A stretch of DNA of 53,725 bases from Fen-999 sp035505955 (lineage in GTDB: Bacteria > Pseudomonadota > Gammaproteobacteria > Burkholderiales > Rhodocyclaceae), in NCBI GenBank assembly GCA_035505955.1, contig DATJQH010000005.1, positions 1 to 53,725 of the forward strand. The letters are read 5' to 3'. Positions 15,541 to 24,239 of the stretch are shown one piece after another; the stretch's first letter is position 1, and each line of letters opens with the position of its first letter. The notes below the pieces were generated by a model. It ran no database searches and was not told the DNA's origin. It was given only the letters and a program-made list of their open reading frames with translations. The position numbers and the translations under genes were made by a program.

Positions 15541-16695
15541 TTGGCTGAGGAGAGCGACCTCGAACGGACCGAACCGCCTTCGGCAAGGCGCCTGGAGAGG
15601 GCGCGTGCCGAGGGACGGGTGCCCCAGTCGCGGGAACTCACTGCGTTCCTTGTCATGGCGGCCGCGACCGGCGGGTTCTGGGCATTGGGTCCGTGGATGG
15701 CGGATCGGGCCGCGGGTATCGTGCGGCAGGGACTCACTTTCGAACGCGGAGCAGCATTCAGCACTGATACTCTGACCACGACCTTCGCCTCCCTTTCGTT
15801 TGATGCGCTTGTCATGGCTGCGCCCCTGTTCCTGCTCACGATCGTGGGGGCTCTGGCGACGCCACTGGTCCTCGGCGGCTGGATATTCTCGCCGGAGGCG
15901 ATGGCGCCGAACTTCTCGCGCATGGACCCGTTGAAGGGCGTACAACGCATGTTCTCCTGGCATAGTCTGGGTGAATTGGTCAAAGCCATCCTGAAGGCCA
16001 TTTTCATCGGCGGCGTGATCTACTGGGTTGTGCAGCATCAGCAGGGAGAGTTGTTCGCGCTGATCCTTCAACCACTCGAATCGGCGCTGGCCTCCTTCGG
16101 TCATATGGTCGAGTTTGCCGCCGTCGGGCTCGTGGTCGGACTTGCGGTGATCGCTGGCATCGACGTGCCCTTTCAACTCTGGCGCTACTACTCCGGTCTA
16201 CGCATGACGAAGGAGGAACTGCGCCAGGAAATGAAGGAGTTGGAAGGAGATCCGCAGCTAAAGGCGCGCATCCGGAGTCAGCAACGCGAGATTGCGCGCC
16301 GCCGCATGATGGCGGAGGTGCCCAAGGCTGACGTCGTGGTAACCAACCCGACCCACTTTGCCGTTGCCCTCAAGTACGATCGCGCCGCCATGGGCGCGCC
16401 GCGTGTGGTAGCCAAGGGTATGAACCTTGTTGCGCAGAAGATCCGCGAGATTGCTTCGAAGAACAACGTGCAGGTCCTTGAGGTTCCGCCGCTCGCACGT
16501 GCACTGTACCGCCATGCCGATGTCGGCGACCAGATTCCCGTCGCGTTATACACGGCCGTGGCGGAAGTGTTGGCCTATGTCTACCAACTCGGAGAATTCC
16601 TCGCGTCGGGTGGCATGATGCCGCCGCAACCGCCGACTGACATCGCGGTGCCTGCGGGGATGGATCCGGGTGAAACCAAGGCGGTGCTGGCGTGA
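15541..16695 (+). CDS. flhB: Flagellar type III export switch protein FlhB
   Basis: Protein of 384 residues. The start is TTG 15541, giving the family N-terminus (M)AEESDLERTEPPSARRLE. Four membrane helices lie between about 30 and 215. The cytoplasmic domain carries the self-cleavage motif NPTH (in VVVTNPTHFAVALKYD) near residue 263, where FlhB switches export from rod/hook to filament proteins under FliK control. A rare TTG start and a ribosome binding site inside a strong hairpin suggest low or regulated translation. flhA overlaps its stop by 4 bases. Confidence 0.95.
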   Translation: MAEESDLERTEPPSARRLERARAEGRVPQSRELTAFLVMAAATGGFWALGPWMADRAAGIVRQGLTFERGAAFSTDTLTTTFASLSFDALVMAAPLFLLTIVGALATPLVLGGWIFSPEAMAPNFSRMDPLKGVQRMFSWHSLGELVKAILKAIFIGGVIYWVVQHQQGELFALILQPLESALASFGHMVEFAAVGLVVGLAVIAGIDVPFQLWRYYSGLRMTKEELRQEMKELEGDPQLKARIRSQQREIARRRMMAEVPKADVVVTNPTHFAVALKYDRAAMGAPRVVAKGMNLVAQKIREIASKNNVQVLEVPPLARALYRHADVGDQIPVALYTAVAEVLAYVYQLGEFLASGGMMPPQPPTDIAVPAGMDPGETKAVLA

Positions 16696-18785
16696 ACGGG
16701 GCGGCCGCGTCGCTGACCGCGCTATTCGGCCGCGGCAACCTGAAGGCGCTGGTTGCGCCCGGGCTGATTATCGTGATCCTGTCGATGATGGTCCTGCCGC
16801 TGCCGGCCTTCATCCTCGATCTCCTATTTACGTTCAACATCGCGGTAGCGGTGATGGTGCTTCTGGTCGCAATGTACAACCAGCGACCTCTGGACTTCTC
16901 GATCTTCCCCAGCGTGCTTCTGGTCACTACGCTGCTGCGCCTCTCGCTGAACGTAGCGTCGACCCGGATCGTCCTGCTGCAAGGGCACACCGGTCCCGAT
17001 GCGGCCGGCAAGGTCATCGAGGCGTTTGGCCACTTTCTTGTTGGAGGCAACTATACCGTCGGCATTGTCGTGTTCATCATCCTGACGGTGATCAACTTCG
17101 TGGTGATCACGAAGGGCGCCGGCCGCATCGCCGAAGTGTCGGCGCGGTTCACCCTGGATGCGATGCCCGGCAAGCAGATGGCGATCGATGCAGACCTGAA
17201 CGCCGGACTGATCGGCGAGGACGAAGCGAGAAAGCGCCGGGCGACAATCAGTCAGGAATCGGATTTCTACGGTGCCATGGATGGTGCGTCGAAATTCGTG
17301 CGCGGTGACGCCGTCGCCGGAATACTGATCCTGGTGATCAACATCCTTGGCGGTCTCATCGTCGGCATCCTCCAGCACGACATGGAACCCGGACAGGCGG
17401 CTCGAAACTACACGCTGCTCACAATCGGCGACGGCCTGGTTGCCCAGATTCCGGCACTGATCATCTCTACCGCCGCCGGCCTCGTCGTAACGCGTGTTGG
17501 CGACGCGGAAGGCGACCTGGGGCAACAGTTCATCGGACAACTATTCAGCAATCCGACGGTGATGGTTCTCACGGCGGGGATTCTCGGCATTCTCGGCCTG
17601 ATCCCCGGCATGCCGCACTTTGCCTTCCTGCTGCTTGCCATCGCGATTGGGAGTCTGGCGTGGTGGACCCTGCAGCGCCAGCAGACGGAAGAGCAGCGTG
17701 CGGCGACCGAGGCGCCACCGCCGCCCCCGGTCGAGTCTCTTGAGGCCAGTTGGAACGACGTGGCGCCGGTCGACGTTCTGGGCCTGGAGGTTGGCTACCG
17801 GTTGATCCCGCTGGTCGACCGGAACCAGGAAGGCGAATTGCTGAAGCGAATTCGCGGCCTTCGCAAGAAGTTTGCCCAAGAGGTGGGCTTTCTGTCGGCT
17901 CCGGTGCACATTCGGGACAATCTGGAACTGAAGCCGAATGCGTACCGGATCGCGCTCAAAGGGGTGGAGGCCGGCGGCGGCGAGGCCTACCCTGGCCAGT
18001 ACCTGGCGATCAACCCGGGTCGTGTCAGCGGAACGCTGCCGGGCAACGCCACCAAGGATCCGGCCTTCGGGCTGCCCGCAGTCTGGATCGACGCGGCGCT
18101 GCGCGACCAGGCGCATGCGATGGGATACACGGTCGTCGACGCGAGTACAGTCGTGGCCACGCACCTGAACCATGTGATCCTGTCAAACGCCGCCGAGTTG
18201 CTTGGACGTCAAGAGACACAACAACTCTTGGAGCACATCGGCAGGGATGCGCCCAAACTGGTCGAGGATCTCGTGCCCAAGACGCTGCCACTGGCAACCC
18301 TGCAGCGCGTGCTGCAGAACCTGCTCGAAGAGGGCGTCAACATCCGGGACATGCGGACCATTGTCACGGTGCTCGCCGAACACGCGCCTCGCACGCAGGA
18401 CCCGGTTGAACTTACCACGCAGGTTCGCGTTTCGCTTGGCCGTGCCATTGTCCAGCAGATCTATCCGGGCGGCGGCGACCTCCAAGTCATGGCGCTCGAG
18501 CCGGGCCTCGAACGCTTGCTGGGCCAGGCAGTGCAGGGTGCCAGTGCCGACGGATCGGGCATCGAGCCGGGGCTTGCGGATACGTTGCTCCGCGAGACCG
18601 CAGCGGCCGCCCAGCGCCAAGAGTCCCTGGGCCTACCTGCCGTTCTCCTGGTGCCGGGGTCGCTGCGCTGGTTGCTGTCACGTTTCCTGCGCCGGGCCTG
18701 GCCGGCGTTAAAGGTGCTTGCCAACGCGGAAGTGCCCGAGGCGAAAACGATTAAGGTAACAATGGTAATTGGAGCCAAGACATGA
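16692..18785 (+). CDS. flhA: Flagellar type III export gate protein FlhA
   Basis: Protein of 697 residues, the normal length. About eight N-terminal membrane helices span residues 20-325, including the conserved loop KGAGRIAEVSARFTLDAMPG (the FHIPEP-type region). The C-terminal cytoplasmic domain (about 360-697) docks chaperone-substrate complexes. The start is GTG 16692, overlapping the flhB stop; the stop overlaps flhF by 4 bases. flhB, flhA, flhF, flhG and fliA thus look co-transcribed. Confidence 0.96.
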   Translation: MNGAAASLTALFGRGNLKALVAPGLIIVILSMMVLPLPAFILDLLFTFNIAVAVMVLLVAMYNQRPLDFSIFPSVLLVTTLLRLSLNVASTRIVLLQGHTGPDAAGKVIEAFGHFLVGGNYTVGIVVFIILTVINFVVITKGAGRIAEVSARFTLDAMPGKQMAIDADLNAGLIGEDEARKRRATISQESDFYGAMDGASKFVRGDAVAGILILVINILGGLIVGILQHDMEPGQAARNYTLLTIGDGLVAQIPALIISTAAGLVVTRVGDAEGDLGQQFIGQLFSNPTVMVLTAGILGILGLIPGMPHFAFLLLAIAIGSLAWWTLQRQQTEEQRAATEAPPPPPVESLEASWNDVAPVDVLGLEVGYRLIPLVDRNQEGELLKRIRGLRKKFAQEVGFLSAPVHIRDNLELKPNAYRIALKGVEAGGGEAYPGQYLAINPGRVSGTLPGNATKDPAFGLPAVWIDAALRDQAHAMGYTVVDASTVVATHLNHVILSNAAELLGRQETQQLLEHIGRDAPKLVEDLVPKTLPLATLQRVLQNLLEEGVNIRDMRTIVTVLAEHAPRTQDPVELTTQVRVSLGRAIVQQIYPGGGDLQVMALEPGLERLLGQAVQGASADGSGIEPGLADTLLRETAAAAQRQESLGLPAVLLVPGSLRWLLSRFLRRAWPALKVLANAEVPEAKTIKVTMVIGAKT

Positions 18786-20191
18786 CTGTGAGACGCTTTG
18801 TCGCCCCGACGGCCCGTGAGGCCCTGCGCTGTGTGAAGGAACAACTGGGGCCGGATGCGGTCATCGTCGCCAACAAAACGGTCCCTGGAGGCGTCGAGAT
18901 TACTGCGATGTCGGCAGACAGCCTCGATGCGCTGTCCACCCAAACGTCGGCACCTCCGGCGCCCAACGCGCGCGGCGCGGCGACACATCGCCTGGCGGAC
19001 GACGAAGAAGGCGACTACACCGTCAGCCTGTCAGGCAAGGCGCATGCGCAGATGCCGTTTCGCGTTTGGCAGCCCACTGAAACTGTGCGAATTCCGGAAA
19101 GCAAGGCGGGATTGCGTCCGCTCCCACCCAAGATCGGGAAGGAAATGCACTCTGCGGCTCAAGTCGCGTCATTGCTGCGCCAAACAACCGGTGAAGCGGC
19201 CAGCCAAGGTTCGACCGCTACGCCAGAATCGCCAGTCACCCAGCAATTGATGGTAGAGATGCAGTCGATCAAGAGCCTGCTGGAAAGGCAGTTGGCGGGC
19301 TTTGCGTGGGGAGAGATGTCGCGCCAGAGTCCGACTCATGCCATGCTGCTGGCGGAACTGCTCGACGCGGGATTCTCGAGTGCGCTGGCGCGTCGCCTGA
19401 TTGACGAAATGCCGCCGGACAACACGCCCGCGGACGGACGCAAATGGCTGGCGAGCGCAATCAATCGCCGCCTGCGGACGCTGACGGGTGACAACGACAT
19501 CATCGACAAAGGCGGCGTGTTTGCGCTCGTCGGACCGACTGGAGTGGGCAAGACCACCACCACGGCAAAACTGGCGGCCCGTTGCGTCGTTCGTTATGGG
19601 GCCGAACGCCTCGCGCTTCTGACCACCGACGGCTACCGCATTGGCGCACACGAGCAACTGCGCATCTACGGACGGATACTGGGGGTACCCGTTCATGTAG
19701 TGCGCGACACCGAGGATCTCCGGCGCACTCTGGTGGAGCTGCGCGACAAGCACATGATCCTGATCGATACCGTCGGCATGAGCCAGCGCGACCGCATGGT
19801 CGCGGAGCAAGCTGCAATGCTGACCCGCGCAGGGGAAGTCAAGCGCTTGTTGCTCCTGAATGCCGGCAGCCGCGGCGACACGCTGGATGACGTCGTACGG
19901 GCCTACTCGGGCGAGGACCTTTCAGGCTGCATCCTTACCAAGATCGACGAGGCTCCCTCACTCGGTCCCGCACTCGATGCCGTGATCAGACATGGCCTGC
20001 TGCTTGCGTATGTGGCGAACGGCCAGCGCGTCCCGGAGGACATGCATTTGCCCAATCGGAACTACCTCCTGCACCGGGCTTTCAAGCTGCCGGCGGAGTC
20101 CTCGCCGCATCGGCTAAAGCCCGACGACGTGGGCCTAGTGGCCGCGCCAAGAGGCACCAGGGCGGAGCCAGTTGGAGTCAGTCATGGGTGA
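18782..20191 (+). CDS. flhF: Signal recognition-type GTPase FlhF
   Basis: Protein of 469 residues: a variable, basic N-terminal B domain (about 1-175), then N and G domains of the SRP GTPase family. The P-loop GPTGVGKTTTTAKLA lies near residues 250-264, and the segments TTDGYRIGAHEQLRIYG, LIDTVGMSQRD and TKIDEAPSLG form the other G motifs. FlhF directs the first flagellar parts to the cell pole. Its presence with flhG is typical of polar flagellation. The start ATG 18782 overlaps the flhA stop. Confidence 0.95.
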   Translation: MTVRRFVAPTAREALRCVKEQLGPDAVIVANKTVPGGVEITAMSADSLDALSTQTSAPPAPNARGAATHRLADDEEGDYTVSLSGKAHAQMPFRVWQPTETVRIPESKAGLRPLPPKIGKEMHSAAQVASLLRQTTGEAASQGSTATPESPVTQQLMVEMQSIKSLLERQLAGFAWGEMSRQSPTHAMLLAELLDAGFSSALARRLIDEMPPDNTPADGRKWLASAINRRLRTLTGDNDIIDKGGVFALVGPTGVGKTTTTAKLAARCVVRYGAERLALLTTDGYRIGAHEQLRIYGRILGVPVHVVRDTEDLRRTLVELRDKHMILIDTVGMSQRDRMVAEQAAMLTRAGEVKRLLLLNAGSRGDTLDDVVRAYSGEDLSGCILTKIDEAPSLGPALDAVIRHGLLLAYVANGQRVPEDMHLPNRNYLLHRAFKLPAESSPHRLKPDDVGLVAAPRGTRAEPVGVSHG

Positions 20192-21008
20192 CCGCAAGAT
20201 ATGGCACGGCGATCAGGCGGATGGCCTGCGGCGCCTCTTTGGCTGCCAGGAACCGCAGATCGTCGCGTTCGCTTCAGGTCACGAAGCGTGTGGCCGCACG
20301 ACACTGGTTGTACAAACCGCGGCGGCGCTTGCCGCTGCGGGGCATGGCGTTGTCATTGTCGATGAAAATGGTGGCCCGAACAACATCCTGGCCACCTTCG
20401 GAATTTCGACGCGCAACGATCTTCTGCACGTCGTGCGGGGAACACGAAGTGCGCTTCAGGCGGCGTTGCCGGCCGCGCCGCTAGTGCGCGTTGTGGCCGC
20501 AGCGAAGGCAGCGCGAGATCTGGACCACGAGGACGTTTCTAGTCGCGACCGGCTTGCGGCAGTGCTGCGCGAACTGCAGCAGGGGGCCAGTTTTGTCTTG
20601 ATCGATTGCGCCTGCCGGCGCCCGGGGCACCTGTCAGCTGCTGCGGCGCTTGCCGGACACGTGGTCGTGGTCGTAGCTGCGCAAGGCACGGCAATCACGA
20701 ACGCCTACGCGTTGATCAAGCGCATTGCGCAGGCCCAGGGTCGCGACCGTTTCCAGATTGCGGTTGCCCGGGCGCGCTCGCCGGAGGAGGCGCGCGCCGT
20801 GTACGAGAACATGCGCCGGGTTGCAAGCGACCATCTCGGGGTACGCTTGGATTATCTCGGCGCGTCGGCGGTACCGGTGACGGATCATCTTGCCGACGCG
20901 CTGATTCGGTACCTGCCATCAGCGCCGGAACTGGCGGGGGCGGAAGGCTTCGTCGCCACCGACCGATTTGCTGCGAGCCAGCCGGGCATGCAGATTTCGG
21001 TGTTATAG
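20184..21008 (+). CDS. flhG: Divergent MinD/ParA-like FlhG (FleN) with a degenerate P-loop
   Basis: Protein of 274 residues from ATG 20184, preceded by GGAG; the start lies 8 bases inside the end of flhF. The N-terminal DQADGLRRL (residues 10-18) is the DQAxxLR motif by which FlhG stimulates FlhF GTPase. The deviant Walker A site reads GHEACGRTT (32-40): both signature lysines of KGGxGKT are replaced, the second by Arg38. The Walker B-like segment is LIDCACRRPG. FlhG normally limits flagellar number by ATP-dependent membrane cycling, and in pseudomonads also restrains FleQ. Here ATP use may be lost or altered; some betaproteobacterial FlhG proteins are similarly divergent as I recall. Confidence 0.85.
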   Translation: MGDRKIWHGDQADGLRRLFGCQEPQIVAFASGHEACGRTTLVVQTAAALAAAGHGVVIVDENGGPNNILATFGISTRNDLLHVVRGTRSALQAALPAAPLVRVVAAAKAARDLDHEDVSSRDRLAAVLRELQQGASFVLIDCACRRPGHLSAAAALAGHVVVVVAAQGTAITNAYALIKRIAQAQGRDRFQIAVARARSPEEARAVYENMRRVASDHLGVRLDYLGASAVPVTDHLADALIRYLPSAPELAGAEGFVATDRFAASQPGMQISVL

Positions 21009-21037
21009 TTTCCGGACTCATTTCGCCGGATTCGCCC

Positions 21038-21811
21038 ATGTACACTGCTCAGGGCGCACCTGACAAGGAAGACCTCGTTCGCCAGCACGCGCAATTGGTG
21101 AAACGGCTGGCCTTCCAGTTGATGGCGAAGCTTCCCGCCAGCGTGCAGGCGGACGATTTGATCCAGAACGGGATGATCGGCCTCCTCGATGCCCTCAGCA
21201 GGTTCGAGGAAGGCATGGGCGCGCAATTCGAGACCTATGCGGTCCAGCGCATCCGCGGCGCAATGCTCGACGGACTGCGCGAGAACGACTGGGTGCCACG
21301 TGGCGTTCGGCGCGAAATGCGGCGTGTCGAAGAAGCGATCCAGCGACTGGAACATCGGCACGGCCGGTCGCCCAGCGAAGGCGAACTTGCGGATGCCCTC
21401 GGCATGCCGTTGGCGGAATACCAGAGATTGCTGCAGGACGCACGCGGTCACCAACTGATCTATCTCGAGGACCTCGCGGAGGAACACGAGGAATCGTATC
21501 TGGACAGGAATTGCGCTGGTCCGGCCCTGGCAGACCCGCTGGCTCTGCTGGAAGACCTTGATGTGAAGAAAGTGCTGGTCGGTGCCATTGATGCACTGCC
21601 CGACCGCGAAAAGCAGGTCATGGCGTTGTATTACGATGAAGAGCTCAACCTGAAGGAGATCGGGGAGATCCTCGGCGTCACCGAGTCGCGAGTCTGTCAG
21701 TTGCATAGCCAGGCCGTGGCGCGCCTGCGTGTCGCGATGCAGGTCAGCGAAGGCATCCCTGTCGTCAAGAAGCGCCGCGGGCGTCGCCCGAAAAGCGAGC
21801 GGGGGGCCTGA
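21038..21811 (+). CDS. fliA: Flagellar sigma factor FliA (sigma-28)
   Basis: Protein of 257 residues. Region 2 (DDLIQNGMIGLLDALSRFE ... FETYAVQRIRGAMLDGLRE), region 3 (VRREMRRVEEAIQRLEHRHGR) and region 4 helix-turn-helix (LNLKEIGEILGVTESRVCQLHSQ) are all clear. It directs RNA polymerase to late flagellar and chemotaxis promoters and is held by FlgM. The start is ATG 21038. The C-terminus is extended by a very basic tail, KKRRGRRPKSERGA, about 15-18 residues beyond E. coli FliA. motC begins 5 bases after its stop. Confidence 0.96.
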   Translation: MYTAQGAPDKEDLVRQHAQLVKRLAFQLMAKLPASVQADDLIQNGMIGLLDALSRFEEGMGAQFETYAVQRIRGAMLDGLRENDWVPRGVRREMRRVEEAIQRLEHRHGRSPSEGELADALGMPLAEYQRLLQDARGHQLIYLEDLAEEHEESYLDRNCAGPALADPLALLEDLDVKKVLVGAIDALPDREKQVMALYYDEELNLKEIGEILGVTESRVCQLHSQAVARLRVAMQVSEGIPVVKKRRGRRPKSERGA

Positions 21812-21816
21812 GCACC

Positions 21817-22557
21817 GTGGATAACATCAGTCTGCTTGGCCTGCTGCTCGGTTTGATGGCCATTGTCCTGGGGCAGGTACTGGAAGGCGGGCATGTCAGT
21901 TCCCTGGTCCAGCCGACCGCTTTCCTTATCGTCATTGGTGGCACGCTGGGCGCTGTCATGCTGCAAAGTTCTCCGAAGTCGTTCATGCTGGGAATGCGCA
22001 TGGTTCGGTGGGTCTTCTCGCCACCACGCATCATGGCAAGCGAACTGATCCGCCAGGTCATCCAGTGGAGCCACGTTGCGCGCAAGGAAGGCCTCCTGGC
22101 GCTCGAGGCACAGATTCCATCCGTACTCGATCCCTTCGTGCGGCGCGGACTGCAACTGCTGGTCGACGGTGCCGAACCCGACGGCCTGCGGGAGGTGCTC
22201 GAGGTCGAAATCGGCGCCTATGAGGCGCAGATGAAGCTTGGTGCGAAGATCTGGGAGTCGGCGGGAGGATATGCGCCGACCATCGGCATTCTCGGCGCCG
22301 TCATGGGTTTGATCCATGTCATGGAGAATCTTTCGGATCCGGCGAGACTCGGCAGTGGCATTGCCGTCGCGTTCGTGGCAACGATCTATGGAGTCGGTTC
22401 AGCGAACCTGATCTTCCTGCCCATTGCAAAGAAACTACTTGCCGTGGTTCAGCAACTGGCACTCGTGCGCGAGATGTACGTCGACGGATTGGTGGGTATC
22501 GCCAATGGCGACAACCCACGAATGATAGAAAGCCGCCTGCACGGCTATTTCGTTTGA
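21817..22557 (+). CDS. motC: Second stator MotA-type protein (MotC)
   Basis: Protein of 246 residues starting at GTG 21817. MotA/TolQ/ExbB family with four membrane helices (about 5-22, 30-50, 145-170, 180-205); the last pair carries GGYAPTIGILGAVMGLIHVM, the conserved Pro/Gly region of the ion path. It is shorter than MotA (285) and is paired with motD, as in Pseudomonas MotCD. It lies downstream of fliA, away from motAB, so the organism has two stator sets. Confidence 0.9.
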   Translation: MDNISLLGLLLGLMAIVLGQVLEGGHVSSLVQPTAFLIVIGGTLGAVMLQSSPKSFMLGMRMVRWVFSPPRIMASELIRQVIQWSHVARKEGLLALEAQIPSVLDPFVRRGLQLLVDGAEPDGLREVLEVEIGAYEAQMKLGAKIWESAGGYAPTIGILGAVMGLIHVMENLSDPARLGSGIAVAFVATIYGVGSANLIFLPIAKKLLAVVQQLALVREMYVDGLVGIANGDNPRMIESRLHGYFV

Positions 22558-22559
22558 CG

Positions 22560-23339
22560 ATGGCGAGACGACTGAAACACGACGACGAGCACGAGAACCA
22601 CGACCGTTGGCTGGTTTCGTACGCTGACTTCATCACGCTGCTGTTTGCGTTCTTTGTGGTGATGTACGCGATTTCCCAGGTCAACGACGGCAAGTATCGC
22701 GTGCTGTCGGACACGCTTTCTTCGACATTCAGGCACGTTCCGGGGGCAACTTCCGGCGCGCAGGTCAATATCAATCCCAATTCGCCGATGCCGATCGCTG
22801 TTCCGTTCCGCCGGCCCAATCCCGGGATCAAGACGGACGATAACCAACGCTTGAAAAAGGAGAAGCTGCGGAACATGGCGAAGGAGATCAACGAAGCCCT
22901 GGCGCCGTTGGTCAAGGAGGGCCAAGTGCGCATCACGGAAGGCGCTCTTGGCATCACTGTCGACATCAACGCCAGCGTTCTCTTTGCGCCTGGTGATGCG
23001 CGGCTCGACCCCGGCGCCATCTATGCGCTGACAGCTATCGCCAAGGTCCTGGCGCCGACGGACTTCCCTGTTACGGTCGAAGGACACACCGACAATACGC
23101 CGATCAACACGGCGCAGTTCCCGTCCAACTGGGAACTGTCCGGCATGCGCGCATCGAGCGTGGTGCGCTTGTTCGTCGACAATGGGGTGGATCCGCGGCG
23201 CCTGACGGCAACCGGATATGCAGACCAGCGACCGGTTGACGACAACGCCACCATGGAAGGCCGCGCCCGCAATCGGCGTGTGGCAATCACCATTGAGTCG
23301 CGGACGCCGGACAATCCGGTCGAGGTCAGGCTGCCCTGA
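22560..23339 (+). CDS. motD: Second stator MotB-type protein (MotD)
   Basis: Protein of 259 residues, starting at ATG 22560 just after the motC stop. The membrane helix carries the essential Asp23 in VSYADFITLLFAFFVVMYAI. The periplasmic OmpA-like domain has EGHTDNTPI and NWELSGMRASSVVRLF. It is shorter than MotB (323) and lacks the long Ala/Pro tail. The pair is convergent with flgN-flgM. Confidence 0.91.
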   Translation: MARRLKHDDEHENHDRWLVSYADFITLLFAFFVVMYAISQVNDGKYRVLSDTLSSTFRHVPGATSGAQVNINPNSPMPIAVPFRRPNPGIKTDDNQRLKKEKLRNMAKEINEALAPLVKEGQVRITEGALGITVDINASVLFAPGDARLDPGAIYALTAIAKVLAPTDFPVTVEGHTDNTPINTAQFPSNWELSGMRASSVVRLFVDNGVDPRRLTATGYADQRPVDDNATMEGRARNRRVAITIESRTPDNPVEVRLP

Positions 23340-23360
23340 CCCCCGGGACGGCGGCTGGTT

Positions 23361-23840
23361 TCAGGCCGATCCGAGCGAGCGTCCGCCAACCCCTGTCCGG
23401 GGTTGGCCATCCGGCCCGTAGGTCGCGGCGCGATCGACGGCCGCCAACAGAATGTTGATGCCCTGCTGGTAGTGCTGCAGGTGAACGGCGATCATTTGCC
23501 CGTTCGCCTCGTTAAGAGCCCGGGCCTGGGCGGCCAGACCTAACAGTTGGTCCCAGTTCCGTTGATTCGCTGCGCCTGCCGGTGAAACAATCCAGACATC
23601 CATGCCTGGCCGGCCAGCGGGCAATTTCATGCCTGTCAGTTCAGCGTCTCGCGCAGCGGCGAATGCGCCTAGTTCCTCTGCTCTCTTGGCCTTCTCGGCG
23701 GCCAATGCTGTGACGCTTTCCGACGGGCCGTCGGCGAGCAAAGTCTGCTCACGCTGCAGCAATGCGACGAAGGCCTCAAGGGCCCGAAGTTCACGGGCAA
23801 GCAACTCGCCGAGTTTTGTCGGCTCCGCGGTGGGCGTCAC
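23361..23840 (-). CDS. flgN: FlgN-like chaperone for hook-filament junction proteins
   Basis: Protein of 159 residues, directly downstream of flgM. The N-terminal half is a charged alpha-helix (KLGELLARELRALEAFVALLQREQTLLADG), and the C-terminal amphipathic part (NQRNWDQLLGLAAQARALNEANGQMI) matches the FlgN layout, including an Asn-rich block that reads ALNEANG. FlgN binds FlgK and FlgL before export. The start is GTG 23840, 7 bases after the flgM stop; the open frame upstream to 24041 overlaps flgM and is rejected. Confidence 0.85.
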   Translation of the reverse strand: MTPTAEPTKLGELLARELRALEAFVALLQREQTLLADGPSESVTALAAEKAKRAEELGAFAAARDAELTGMKLPAGRPGMDVWIVSPAGAANQRNWDQLLGLAAQARALNEANGQMIAVHLQHYQQGINILLAAVDRAATYGPDGQPRTGVGGRSLGSA

Positions 23841-23847
23841 TCGACAA

Positions 23848-24150
23848 CTAGCCTTGCTGGCGGCCCAGCATTTGGCGGACGCTTTCCAGGAGACCGTCCG
23901 CGATCTTCTCCGGATTGACCTTGAACTGCCCTTGGCTGATTGCCTGCTTGATTTCCGCGACGCGTGCGGAATCGACGACCGGCGTGTCCGCCATGGCGGC
24001 ACTGGCCTCCTGCAACCGGGCGGCGAGAGACGACAATTCAACCTGTTCGCTGGCCGTCGCGGCCTGCTGGCCGGCGGTCGGCGTGGCCCGCTTTGGTTTC
24101 GCAGCGGCTTCGCTGGTTCCGACTGGTCCGATGGACGTGTTGATTTTCAC
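23848..24150 (-). CDS. flgM: Anti-sigma-28 factor FlgM
   Basis: Protein of 100 residues with the FlgM start MKINTS and C-terminal sigma-binding region (VDSARVAEIKQAISQGQFKV ... IADGLLESVRQML). It is unfolded and basic in the middle (AAAKPKRATPTAGQQ), as usual. FlgM holds FliA until the hook is complete and it is exported. A good sigma-28 promoter lies upstream, giving the classical feedback loop. Confidence 0.95.
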   Translation of the reverse strand: MKINTSIGPVGTSEAAAKPKRATPTAGQQAATASEQVELSSLAARLQEASAAMADTPVVDSARVAEIKQAISQGQFKVNPEKIADGLLESVRQMLGRQQG

Positions 24151-24185
24151 GATGAATCCTGTTCCGCTTTAGGCGCTTGTCTGTT

Positions 24186-24212
24186 CTAACGGCCGATACC
24201 CGGAAAACTTGA
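24186..24212 (-). promoter_or_regulatory. Sigma-28 promoter of flgM-flgN
   Basis: On the minus strand: TCAAGTTT (24212-24205), an 11-base spacer, then GCCGTTAG (24193-24186). This matches TAAAGTTT-N11-GCCGATAA at 13 of 16 positions with exact spacing, 36 bases before the flgM start. Confidence 0.75.
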
Positions 24213-24239
24213 GCGACTGTTCAACACTTTGATTCTACA

